From Hyaloraphidium curvatum (Eukaryota; Monoblepharomycota; Hyaloraphidiomycetes; Hyaloraphidiales; Hyaloraphidiaceae): a DNA stretch of 64,000 bases. The first letter of the stretch is position 1, and each line of letters starts with the position of its first letter. The translations under genes were made by a program, and so were the position numbers. Location: assembly GCA_025558095.1 (NCBI GenBank), contig JAIVFI010000016.1, positions 186,001 through 250,000 of the forward strand, written 5' to 3'. Under the pieces are notes generated by a model, which saw nothing but the letters and a program-made list of their open reading frames with translations, ran no database searches and had not been told where the DNA came from. Below, piece after piece: positions 9,304 to 19,431 of the stretch.

Positions 9304-10463
9304 AAGGCCTTGACGTGACCGGGCTGACCACAGTAAATGCAGAGCCCCTCGCGAAGGCGGCGCTGGCGCTCCTCCGGCGTCAGCTTGGCGCGCGACCCTG
9401 AGGACGCCGAGCCTGAAGCCCCGCCCGGCTGGCCAGATGCAGACGCGGAGCCCAGCACCATCGGCACGGGGCCGGAAGCACTTGCGGAAGGAGCTGCCGG
9501 AGAGACATGCGATCCGATGGGCACCGACTGCATCGCTCCGGGGTAGGGATACCCAGAGGTGGGCCGGTCGCGGCTCCGAGCTTTGCGCAGCGCAGCTTGC
9601 TGCTCGGAGAGGCGAACTTGAGCAGCAAATGCGATCTTCTTCGCTTCCTGGTACGTACTGGGCTTCGAATGCTGGCCCATCTGGTTCACGATCTCCGCGG
9701 AGAGGCCAGCCAGGAACATATCCATGAACGTGGCATCACTGTAGCCCTCGACATCCGGCTTCAGGCTTTCAAATTCGACTGCGTATTCGGCCAGATGCCC
9801 GGGCTTCTGGACGAGTGCATGGAGCGCATTGACGGCGGAAGTGTGTCGAAGTGGCATCTGAAAGGTAGAGAGAAACTCCTCGCGAAGCGAGATCCACGAG
9901 GGCGCAATCGTCCCGGAGCTGCTCTGCTGGGCAGCAAACCAGCGGAGCGCATCGCCCTTGAGAAGCAGACTGAAGAACGCGATCTTTTGGGCGTCCGAGG
10001 CAAGCTCCGGCTTGAGCTCGAGCGCGTTGTCGACCTGCATCATGAAGTAACGGGTGCGTGCGTGATCGGTCCCGTCGAACTTGTCCGGGGTAGGCACGTT
10101 GATCGGTTTCGCGGTTGGGGCAGCAGCGGCGTGCTGGGGCAGGAACCCCATGCGCGCGACAGAGCCGACAAACGCGTCCGTGAGCGCAGCGGCGGACACC
10201 GAAATCGGAGCAGACAGAGGAGCGTGCTGCGCGACGTGGGTTGCTTGGGAAGCGCGGTAGGTGGCGACTTGGGCACGGATCGGGAGCGCGATGAACTCGG
10301 GCTGAGCGTCGCCGAGGGCGTCCAAGAAGCTGACGAAAGCAGCACGCTCCTGCGGCTCGAGGGTATCAAGGAAAACCCTTTCGCGCTCGATAAGGACTTC
10401 GACGGGAGTCTGGGGGTCCGGGGTCGCGGAGAGGAGATCGCGGAGAGCGTCGGCGCCAGCCAT
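9270..10463 (-). CDS. gag: Gag capsid/nucleocapsid protein
   Basis: 397 residues from an ATG at 10463, only 65 nt after the 5' LTR. The central part (FDGTDHARTRYFMMQVDNAL through the FLSTFQMP region) is a typical Ty3/Gypsy retrotransposon Gag domain. The C-terminus holds a CCHC zinc knuckle, CIYCGQPGHVKAFC, for RNA packaging. The stop at 9272-9270 is immediately preceded by a T run (TCTTTTTGA) where a -1 slip would enter pol. Confidence 0.93.
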   Translation of the reverse strand: MAGADALRDLLSATPDPQTPVEVLIERERVFLDTLEPQERAAFVSFLDALGDAQPEFIALPIRAQVATYRASQATHVAQHAPLSAPISVSAAALTDAFVGSVARMGFLPQHAAAAPTAKPINVPTPDKFDGTDHARTRYFMMQVDNALELKPELASDAQKIAFFSLLLKGDALRWFAAQQSSSGTIAPSWISLREEFLSTFQMPLRHTSAVNALHALVQKPGHLAEYAVEFESLKPDVEGYSDATFMDMFLAGLSAEIVNQMGQHSKPSTYQEAKKIAFAAQVRLSEQQAALRKARSRDRPTSGYPYPGAMQSVPIGSHVSPAAPSASASGPVPMVLGSASASGQPGGASGSASSGSRAKLTPEERQRRLREGLCIYCGQPGHVKAFCPAKSASSSF

Positions 10464-10515
10464 GCTGCACCGAGGGCGAGGTCACGGGGAACGGGAAACG
10501 TGGATTCAGGGTTGG

Positions 10516-10528
10516 AACGTCGTCAAAC
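10516..10528 (-). promoter_or_regulatory. Candidate self-priming primer-binding site
   Basis: In element sense the bases just after the 5' LTR are GT followed by TTGACGACGTT (10526-10516). This 11-mer is the exact reverse complement of AACGTCGTCAA inside the LTR (10577-10567, and 5229-5219 in the other LTR). That arrangement matches the self-priming mechanism established for fission-yeast Tf1, where the mRNA 5' end folds back as primer instead of a tRNA. Confidence 0.75.
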
Positions 10529-10659
10529 TGTCAGGACGGGGCGCGGGGGACCCGTAAAGACCTGTGTTGACGACGTTGAGGAGTCACTACACAGCACTGC
10601 GCCTAGTCTTCCCTCGCCGGGGACCACCGTCCCCCTTGCCCCGACGCCGGCGCGTTACA
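10529..10659 (-). repeat. 5' LTR of the retrotransposon
   Basis: 131 bp, TG...CA, identical to 5181-5311. Should carry the element promoter; if the self-priming reading is right, U3 is about 82 nt and the transcript starts near 10577. Confidence 0.96.
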
Positions 10660-10664
10660 GATTG
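10660..10664. repeat. Target-site duplication, right copy (GATTG)
   Basis: Matches the five bases before the left LTR at 5176-5180. Confidence 0.93.
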
Positions 10665-10749
10665 GGATGATGACCCAGACAAGCGGTGTGTCAGCAAGCA
10701 ATCCTCCTCTATCTCTCACTTCCATCAGACACAGCACACACGCCACGCA

Positions 10750-13700
10750 TCAGAAGCCTCGGACCGCCATCACCACGTTGTACGCAAAAACCCCCACGAT
10801 CGTCGCCGCCAGCAGCACGAAAGAGGCGTAGGCCACCGGCACGTCGTCCACCGGGAACCAGGGCGGCAGCGTGCGGAACTCAGCCGAGCGGAAGGTTGGC
10901 GGAAGCGCCATCTCCGATCCCATCGTGGTCGGCGACAGGATGCCGAAAGGGTCCTCGCCCTCGGCCTCGGAGCGGTAGTTGGCAAACACGTCCCCGCCCG
11001 TGTCCGACTGGACCTCGACCGAGTCGTCCGTGCCGACGCGCACGTCCACCAGGTCCTGTTCCGCCTCGTCAGCAAGATGCACGGCACGCTTCCTGGGTCC
11101 GGAGCCGTCCCCTTCCCCGTCCGGTGGGTGCGAAAGCGGCATGGGCAGCGGGGGAGGGATCGATGGCAAAGAGGGCAAGGAGGGAAAGGATCCGTGAATA
11201 GGCGTCTCGGGAAGCTGGGGGATCTTGGGCGCCGAAAGCCTGGATCCGCCGCTTTCGATATCGAGCTTCGGCACCGTAGGCGCCGGAGGCGGAATAACCT
11301 CGGGCTCTTCCTGCGGAGCGTCGGCCAGGTCCATCGAGGGGCGTGCCAACGGCATCCTGCCCGATGGGAAGGAGTCGCCGTCCGCGGGCAGCGAAAACAC
11401 CGACTCGACGACGATGCTCGGCGTGGTGGGGATGGATACCGGTACCACCGGCACCATTCCATCGACAGTTTCGCTAGTTCCTGCTTCGCGGATCCTCGGC
11501 AGCGTGGGAGTCGCGGGGGAAACTTCCACCGACGGGCTCGGTCCCGCTGGCGAGGCCATGATGGGCGGCAACGTCCGCGGAATGAGCTCAGGCAGCCGCG
11601 AACGGGTCTCCAGCACGGGGAGCGCAGATTCCGGTCCCGTAGGCAGGGGGTTGCTATCCCGCCGCGGGCCAGAATCCGTCCGCGCGCTGAGCATTCCGCT
11701 TGACGAGGAAGCCCGGCTCACGTTCACAGGGGGGATCGCCAGGCGTAGGTTTGACGACGTCTTTGTCCGCCGCCGGGGAATGGTGGCCCCGCCGGGCGCG
11801 TGTGCGTCCCAGGATCGGTCTCGCTCCAAGCGCTGCTCCTCCTTCCACGAACCGCCCCTTCCGACCGGTTGCCGCGGCCGCGGCACCACACCCCCGGCAG
11901 CCGATCGCTCCCATGCCTCCAGCGAAGCGCGGGGATTGGGTCCGCTTTCGACCATGTCGTCGGTCCAGTCCGATCGCGCTGCGTCCGTCGATTCCGTGCC
12001 GGTGGTGTCCGTCCCGCCCGTTCCGCCCGTATCCCGCGAAACGAGCTGCTTCTCGCCGCTGCTCGGCGTGCTTCCGATGAAACTCGCCGCCCAGCGCGAG
12101 ATGTTCCAGCTTCCCGAGCCCTGCTGCGTCCGATCCCACATGTTGGCCGGCACCGGGAGCCCCGGCGACTCCTCCGTCGCCGGCGTGATGGGCGCCACGG
12201 GCCCCTTGGTGATGCCAAACAGCGAGCCCTTCATCTCGGTGAAGGTGAGCGCATTGTTGAGTTCCTCGGCCAGAAAGCTCGACTTGCCCCTCGCCGTGCG
12301 CTTGCGCTGACGCGCCAGCGTGCTCGGCGGGACCATCGGCGGCGGCGGCGGCCTCTGTGGCGACGGGCTGCGCGTCGACCGGCTGGAGACGCTCCCTTTC
12401 TTGGCGCTCCCCGCCGCGCTCGACCTCCGCCGCCCTGCAGGCACCGGCGGCGGCGGCGAAGCCCTCCCCGATTCCCCCGAGACCGAGACCGACCTCGCCC
12501 TCTGCGTGCTCGTGGCTCTCAGCGAGCTCGCCTCCCTCGATACGTCCAGCCCCCCGCTCCTTCCCCGCGCGGGTGCCTCGTCGAACGCGATGATGCTCCC
12601 GCCCCTCCCCACAACCGCGGGGCCGGCCGGCACCCGCGGCATCAGCCAATCGTCCTCCGTCAGCACGTCGTCCCTGTACACCGCCGGCACCGCCATCTCC
12701 ACTTCCACGGGCGTCCGCGGCGGCGACCCGGCGTCCTGCCTGACGGGCGTCGTCGCCGGTACCGCCGTCACATGCCTGTTCCCCGGCGTCCGCGGCAAAG
12801 TCCACGTTCCCAACCTGGCCTGCGCATGCGGCCGCGGCAGGCTCGCGTGGCCCCGCGCCAGGGCATCGAGCTCCGCGGGCGCGAGCTCGGGCGGCACAGC
12901 GGCCATCCGCACGCCCTCGTCTGTGTGGAATGAGGCGGAGCCCATGGGGCTGGGGACGGGGCTGACGCGCTCCCCGTTCCCGTGCCAGTCGCCCGGGCCC
13001 AGCGGGGGCGTCAGACCGCCGTGCGTGGGCGTGCCGGGTGCGGAGCCCGAAGTCCACGGCCCGCGCCCAAAGTAGTCTCCGGCACCCTCGCCGTCTTCCT
13101 CGAGCCTGGCCGAGCCAGGGGCTGCACGCATTGCGCCGACCTCCTCTTCGGGCGGCACCACGTTGATCGACATGGGCGTCTCCGGGGTCGTGGCCGGCGA
13201 CACGAGCGGGGTGCGGCTGCGCTCCGAGGTCCGGGATCGCTTCTCCTCCTCGTACTCGTCCTCGATCTCCTCCTCCTCGAACTCGGACTCCTCCAGGGCG
13301 TCCAGGTCCGCGACGAACGCGACGACGGTCTTGCTCCACGGGTGCACGGCCAGCAGCAGGTCCTTCTGGTGCCGGTCGAGGCACACCCCGCCGCGCTCGT
13401 TCCAGTCGGCGAGGAAGCGGCGGGATTTGAGGTACACGAGTAGGGGGAGGAGGAAGTTGGCGGAGGAGGTGGCGATGAGGGAGGACCAGAGGATGAAGGA
13501 CTGCAGGCCGGCGCCGGATTGAAGGGGGATGGCGATGAGGAAAGGGAGCACGGCGGAGAGGAAGGTGCCAATAACTGATGGGAGCTTTGTCAGGTCGCAC
13601 CAAGCGCAGGCGAACACGCTTTCGACCCACTCTTGCCGCAGATCCGGTTCTGGATCAGGTTCTGGTACACGATGATGACAAAGATGGGTATGCTGGTCAT

Positions 13701-15056
13701 GAGGCTAGCGATGGGGTACAGGTATGTCGTGACGCGGGTCCATATGCTGGCATCGGGGCTGGAGCTGATGATGGTCAGCAGGTTGGAGTTGGCGGGCATG
13801 GTGAAGGCCAGGGCGCCGAAGAAGCCGACGAGGATGTAGAGCAGCTGGGTGACGATGGTGACGGACCACAGGGAGCGGGGGATCGAGACGGCCGGGGCGC
13901 GAACGTTGACCCAGGAGGGGATGGTGGTCACGTAGGCGTAGTTGAAGAGCACGGTGCCGAAGACGCTGCCCAGGCCCGGGACGTCGAAGGCGGGAAGCCG
14001 GGCGGGGTCGAGGCCCTCGCTGGAGAAGAAGGTGATCCACGTGATGAAGATGACGAACGTGAGGACCGTCGCGATGACCTGGACAAAGATGTTGTCGGCG
14101 ATTTTGGTCAGGCCCAGCGGCACGATCATCACAACCGTGACCTGTGGATGTATCGAGTACAAACAGTTGCGTGATCAGCGGCGTTCACTGAGCACCAGCG
14201 GTCCGACCACCCACGAGGTAGCCGTAGCTGAGGAGCAGAAAGTCGTCCCCGAAAGGCGAGTTGCTCGAGCTCACGGCCGTCGGGCACGTGGTCATGAGCG
14301 TGCCGTCCTTGACAATGATGCCGCAGGTCTTGTGGAAGATCTCGATGATTATGTTGTCCATGGTCTGGATCGAGATGATGATCGAGGCGATGTTGGTCGA
14401 CTGCAGCGACAGGAACAGGATGATCTGCGACAGGTACGACGCGATGGGGCCGAAGTAGAAGGAGATGAGGGTCGAGAACTCGACGATCCCCTGTGCCGGT
14501 GGTGAGCACGAGTCTTCGGGGTTCGGCGCGCTGGACCCCCCACCTTGAACCTCCTGTTGCCCGGCACGCTCTGCATAGCCTCGACAATGAACAGCGACGC
14601 AAACGACGCCACCGCCCCGTAGACAATGATGGCCAGCACGGGAAACACCCAGCCGGCCTGCTGGAACAGCAGCGGCACGGCGACCAGCCCCGGCCCGGTC
14701 ATGTTGTTCCCTAGCAGCGACACGCTTCCCAGCCAGCCGACCGTTTTCACGAGCAGCATGCGCTGCCACGTCGGCGTGCGTGCGAGCTCCAGCGCCGGGC
14801 CGGCCAGCGCGGTCGCGTGCCGCGAGGCGCTCGCGTAGATCCCCGACGATTTGATGGTTGCGCCGAGGCCGACCTCCGTGCCGCGCTGCGAGAGCCCGCG
14901 GTCGAAATCCGGCGAGTACGGTATGTCCGGGCCGCCGTGCACGGTGCCCTGGTCCGCCGCGGGGCCGCCGCGCCCGGTGCCGGGGTCCCCGCAGGCCGCC
15001 GCGTCCGGCCCCGGCGGGGCGCCGCCGCCGCCCGCCGCCGGCCCGCTCCCGCTCAT
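10750..15056 (-). CDS. AAAP-family amino-acid transporter with giant cytosolic insertion
   Basis: Four exons on the minus strand (15056-14544, 14490-14215, 14141-13631, 13574-10750) give 1374 residues. Each intron (53, 73 and 56 bp) has a GTGGGN donor and restores frame. The first 430 residues form a multi-pass transporter resembling the Avt/SLC38 group: LLGNNMTGPGLVAVPLLFQQAGW, GIVEFSTLISFYFG, SYGYLVTVVMIVPLGL and IGTFLSAVLPFLIAIPL. A segment of about 830 residues follows, beginning with an acidic run and dominated by Ser, Pro and Thr, apparently disordered and phosphorylatable. A final membrane segment (YASFVLLAATIVGVFAYNVV) closes the protein at residues near 1345-1370. Family members of this type usually have 450-700 residues, so the insertion is exceptional. 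It probably exports or imports amino acids at vacuole or plasma membrane. Confidence 0.82.
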
Positions 15057-15297
15057 GGGCGCTCAGCTAGGCCTGGGATCCCGGTCTGCCCGAAATGCCA
15101 GCCCCATTTGCTGGGCAGTGAGTCCGCAATCCGTGGGCAATCAAATCAACAGCGGCCGCCGGGCCGCCCGACCCGCTACCCTGGAGGCGCTCGACCTCGA
15201 ATCGCGAGTTCGGAATGGAACCTCAACGTGCCTAGCCCTGCTCTACATCTGTCTCTCTTATTCCATTTGCACTCTGCCAGGATCTCCCCTCACAAGT

Positions 15298-16505
15298 TCA
15301 CCGGTCGAGAACAGCCTCCAGCCCTCCAATCACCTCCTCCTCCGTCGCCGTCCCCAGCCCCGCCGCTTCGAGCCACGCATTGGCGGCATCCAAGCACGTG
15401 CCCCAGGAGCTCTGGTACCCCGCGCCACCGTGACCGTAGCACGCGTAGAGCTTCCCCGACACGCGGCCGACGCGGGTGCCGCCGCGGCGGGTGGGGCGCA
15501 GGCCCGCGGCGTCGCGGATGAACTCGACGGGGCCGAGGTTGGGGAGTTCGATGGAGCGGGGGAGGGTGGCGGTGCGCTCGAGGATGGAGGCGGCGGTCGC
15601 GGGGTCGGGAACCAGGTTCCTGTGCCGGCAGAAGGTGTCAGAGATAAAGGGACGTCAAGCGCTTCGAGCGGCTGAGCCCACCAATCGCCGGCCTGGTACG
15701 TGCCGCCCAGAATCACGGTGCCGTCGCCCCGAGGGATCACGTAGGACCATTCCGCGATCCGCCCGCAGGTCGCCTTGACGTCGGGCGCCCGGACGACCAC
15801 CACCTGCCCGCGCGTCGGGTAGACGTCCGCGTCCTCGATCCCGCCGAGTTCGCGCGCGCCGATGCCCGTGCAGACAAAGACGGCGTCGGGCTGCTCCCCG
15901 CCAGCGGCGGGGTGGCCCACGAGGACCTCATCCACGTGCTTGACCGGGTCGATCGCAATGACCTCCCCGCCCAGCTCCTTGACCAGACCCTCCAAAAACA
16001 ACAGGTACCTCGGGCTATCGAAGCACACCGTTTCGAACGCGTACCCCGCGTCTCCCCCGTGCCGCTCGAGTTCCTCTGGCGTCAGCGCCCTGAACCCCGG
16101 GCAAAAGGTGCGGAACCACGGTGCCTCGGGGAACGACGGCGCCGAATCGATCTCCGCCCCCTCGGCCGCCGCCTTCTTGCTCCGCACGTCGATCGCCGGC
16201 ATCCTCCGCACGTGCGTCCTGCCCGAAAACCGCGCCAGCAGCCCGTGCACCACCCTGAACGTCGCCCCGTCCCACTTCTGCTCCCTCGCCTCGTCATCCA
16301 GCGCGAAAGAGTGCCAGTTCGCGCCCGCCACCGGGCTCGCGTACCGCGGGTCGCGGCCGGGCGCCGAGGGCGTCGCGGTGCCGAGCACGCGGAGGGAGAA
16401 GGCGCGGCCGAGGGCGCGGAGGTGCAGCGCCAGCGTCGAGGCGAGCGTCAGGCCGACGACGCCGGCGCCGAGGACGGCGATGCGGAGCGGCGGGTCGGCG
16501 GACAT
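15298..16505 (-). CDS. FAD-dependent D-amino-acid-oxidase-like enzyme
   Basis: Two exons, 16505-15682 and 15619-15298, give 381 residues. The 62-bp intron (GTGGGC...GCACAG) joins GGTYQAGDW to NLVPDPATAASILERT, which matches the family. The N-terminal IAVLGAGVVGL binds the FAD adenine; FVCTGIGARELGG and YPTRGQVVVV follow; the C-terminal YGHGGAGYQSSWG is close to the DAO family signature. D-amino-acid oxidases deaminate D-amino acids to keto acids with H2O2, usually in peroxisomes; no C-terminal SKL-type signal is present here. D-aspartate oxidase or another DAO-fold oxidase remains possible. Confidence 0.88.
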
Positions 16506-17282
16506 GGCGGGCGCGGTTGGATCGGCGGCGCGGATGTTGGCCGGGGCGGAGGATGGGCGATCGGTTGATTGATCGACGCCGTCTCTTCAAGCGTCGCTCT
16601 CGTTTCGATCCGCTGTGCGGGCGAAGCGGGATAAGCATCATCGATGAGCACACGGCAGTCTGGAGGTCGATTCTTCTCAACGGCGCCGGCGCTATTCCAG
16701 CGCCACCCGGGTCAAGTGACCATAGTTTAGTCGAACGACCTCCTCTGCTGGATCCCACTGACGACGCTTGGGAAACCACCAACGTTTTTTGGACCGGGAC
16801 CGTTTGACAAACCGGGCGGGGTCGCGTCGGGGCTGGTTCAGCTGTCTCCCAGGGACCAGAGACGGCCAGCGCTCCAGATCTGTGGTTTGCCCGACCGACG
16901 CGGATCACTGCGAATCTCGACAGTAAAGCCTATGGCCCGGAGCGGGGGAAGAGGAAAGAGGTCACGGCAGTGCTCTTCCGCTCGATGAAGGCCGGGCATT
17001 GCAGCGAATGGGGTGCTGTGAGGCCCGACATCCTCGTCCGTGAGGCCGCAGTGGCTGGGGACGAGATGGGGACGCAGGTCGGAACTCAACGGAAGAGCTG
17101 CGTAGCTCGCATCTGCCACAAGGAGTGACAGCACAGTCCACAGCCATGCCACGACCGGCCAGCGTCCTGCACCGAGGGAGCAGTCGGGCGCCGGCAAACG
17201 CAAGTGGGATAGCCAGGGACCGACGTCATCGTTAGGGACCCCATCCCGTCCCTCCGATCCGACGCGCCCCTCCGCAAACGGA
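16506..17282. other. Intergenic region between divergent genes
   Basis: 777 bp between the DAO-like gene (-) and a kinase (+). It should contain both promoters. A long minus-strand open frame crosses it but also overlaps the kinase exon antisense and shows no recognisable domain. No RNA gene was seen. Confidence 0.4.
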
Positions 17283-18547
17283 ATGGAATCTGCCATGGCC
17301 TCACCCCTCCTCGTTTCGATCCCGTCTTCGCCGGCGCCGTGGTCCCGCCGCCGTTCCGCACCTGCACCGGCCCTCTCCGACACGCCGCCGCCCTCCCCTG
17401 CGTCCCTTGCCTCGCGGCCCAGCCTCCCTTCGCTACCTTCGGGCGCCCCTTCGGCCGACGGTCTGTTTGCCCATGGCCACGCTCGCCGAAAGAGGTACCG
17501 CGCCGTACGGACGGTCGGTGTGGGCAGCGAAGGGGTCGTCAAAGCCGCGTACTCCTTGGAAACCGGACTCCTCGTCGCCCTCAAGGCGAGCACGAAGGCG
17601 GACTTACCCCTGCCCGGCGGCGGTGCTCTGCACGAGTCCTATTCGACCCGTCTGCGGAAGTGGGAGGAGGACGTAAAGGCCCTGCGGGCAGCGGCCGACG
17701 TCCTGGCTTCCATGGACCACGCACATATCCTGAACGTGTTCGACGTCTTTGAGACCGAGCGGAAGGTTTACGTTGTGTCCGAGCTCGCACAAGGGGTGGG
17801 TGACGTCGGACCGCCGCTGCCGCCCTCAGGCCCTCATCGGCTTCCGCGCAGGACCTCCTTTCCTACCTCAAATCCGTCGGTGGCAGACTCGATGAGAACG
17901 CAATACGGCAGATTATGGCCGGCGTGCTATCCGGTCTCAGCTACCTCCACTTCAGAGGTATCGCGCATCGCGACATAAAGCCCCACAACATCCTCCTGCG
18001 CGACTTTGCCGACCCGACATCGGTGTGCCTCGCCGACTTTACCGGCGCCCACATCTCCGATCCGGAGAAGGAGTGCGAGAGCCGAAACATGAAGACGATC
18101 ATCGGCACCCCGTTCTACATGGCTCCCGAGCAGGTCTCCGGGGCCCCTTACACGGACAAGGTGGATGCATACGCGGCGGGCATCGTCGCGTACCAGCTCG
18201 CCTTCGGGCGCAACCCCTTCGAGCCCAGCAGCTCCTTCGAGGAGCTCTACGGAAAGATCCGCGAGGGCAGGTGGACCTTTCCCGAGGGCGAAGGCTCCTC
18301 CCTCCTCCGCGACTTTATCCTGAAGCTCATGTGCGCGGACCCCTCGCAGCGCTTGTCGGCCCGGGACGCGCTCGCGCATCCCTTCCTCACGTGTGCGCCC
18401 GATGTGGATAAGGACATGTCTGGGACGCTGGTCGTGTACGAGGAGAGCTCGGGCGAGCTGCGGTGCGCAGCGACCAGCCCGGTGGACACGAGGTGGGCCA
18501 AGGAGAAGCTGATGGCGGAATGGGTGGAATGGAGCCACAAGAAGTGA
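17283..18547 (+). CDS. Protein kinase with a DFT in place of DFG
   Basis: Two exons, 17283-17795 and 17852-18547, give 402 residues. The 56-bp intron (GTGGGT...GCGCAG) joins SELAQG to DLLSYL, a normal hinge sequence. A second in-frame ATG lies at 17295. After a Ser/Pro-rich N-terminus the kinase domain shows VGSEGVVKA, the lysine of LLVALKA near 100, AHRDIKPHN near 210, ADFTGA near 233 and GTPFYMAPE. The metal-binding Asp is kept but the following glycine is threonine. The overall pattern suggests a CAMK-like kinase. The DFT change could alter activation-loop flexibility, so activity is likely but not certain. Confidence 0.86.
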
Positions 18548-18928
18548 TGCTGGGTCTGCAGCCTGGAACGCTTCGGCAAAACCATTCGGTGGCTGGGCAC
18601 CTTGAGTGATCAGGGCCTGTGTACAGACTCCGAGCAAGCTTGGTTCGAATAGCATACTCGACCGGGAATCATCAAGAGCGAGATGTTCTGCCCAGCGAGC
18701 AATCACCCGGGCTTCGGGATGAAGGGACGCGCTTGAATGCTCTGTTTGTCCGCCCGCACGGATAATCGCTGTGGAAGCGCCACCAAACACCCCGGAACCT
18801 CGAAACGCGCGCGCCTCCACCTCGAGAGCTCCTCCGCGGACAAGGCCCCGGCCGTCCTCCACGAAAGCTTCTCCTCTGGCCCCGCAAAGCGGCCCCACCG
18901 CTCCCACGCGCGCGCGCGCTCTAGAAAG
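18548..18928. other. Intergenic spacer upstream of PLGRKT-like gene
   Basis: About 380 bp with no coding signal. It contains a (CG)n run near 18907-18919 directly before the next gene. A GTTCGAAT-like box near 18645 was considered as a tRNA B box but has no matching cloverleaf. Confidence 0.4.
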
Positions 18929-19391
18929 ATGGGCTCCGTTCTCAGCACGTCAATGGGCGAGACCATGGAGAAGAACCAGGTCAAAATGATGGAGCAACAA
19001 CGGGCAATGATGCTGAAGCAGCGGGAAGTCCAAATGGCGACGCAGGTGACCTCGTTTCGCGTCGGCGGCGGACACTTCGTGACTCCCTCGCCCCCAGCTC
19101 GCCATGGCACGCGACAACTTCAAGTGGTTCGCCGCGTTCTACGGCATTGCCGGGGTTGGACTCCTCAACGGATTCCGGCACACGAAGAAGCCGGCCTTTA
19201 TCGCGCCGCTCGTTCCGTTGACCTTTGCCCTGGCTTTCCAATGGGATCTGGCCCGCGGGGCCAAGTTCGAGCGAGTCAGGGCCGAAGCGGACTCAATCCT
19301 GGAGAAGGAAGCTCAGCTCTTCGAGCTGCCTGAGCACAACCGCCTAATATCGGCATCGGAGTACCGCAGCATCTTCGGACTATCCAAATGA
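18929..19391 (+). CDS. PLGRKT: Plasminogen receptor (KT)-like protein, DUF2368 family
   Basis: Two exons, 18929-19045 and 19098-19391, give 136 residues; the human protein has 147. The 52-bp intron (GTGACC...CCCCAG) joins EVQMATQ to LAMARDNFKWF. The layout matches animal PLGRKT closely: MGSVLSTSMGETMEKN at the start, a Met/Gln-rich helix, then two membrane segments around the highly conserved KKPAFIAPLVPLTFALAFQ, and a charged C-terminal helix. In animals it is an integral membrane protein linked to plasminogen binding and mitochondria; no fungal role is established. It ends only 40 bp from the convergent fusion gene. Confidence 0.88.
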
Positions 19392-19431
19392 TCGCGGTCT
19401 TGGTTGCTGTTCACCATGTACATAAGAGCCC

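Larger units (their letters stand above)
5181..10659 (-). mobile_element. Complete Ty3/Gypsy chromovirus LTR retrotransposon
   Basis: A 5479-bp element in minus orientation, bounded by two identical 131-bp LTRs (TG...CA ends) and a GATTG target duplication. In element order it holds the 5' LTR, a candidate self-priming primer-binding site, gag with a CCHC knuckle, pol (protease, reverse transcriptase, RNase H, integrase, chromodomain), a G-rich polypurine tract and the 3' LTR. Both reading frames are intact and the LTRs are identical, so the insertion is recent and the element may be active. Domain order (integrase last, then chromodomain) defines it as a chromovirus. The very short LTRs, the coding frame running into the LTR and the primer site point towards the Tf1/sushi group. 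Confidence 0.96.

Noticed and set aside
9507-10670. Plus-strand open frame opposite gag
   Set aside because: Antisense shadow of gag; no domain, and it runs across the LTR boundary.
16838-17593. Minus-strand open frame of 251 codons upstream of the DFT kinase
   Set aside because: Overlaps the kinase first exon antisense and has no domain or splice support.
18625-18665. Possible tRNA B box (GTTCGAAT)
   Set aside because: No acceptor stem, D arm or anticodon arm could be built around it.
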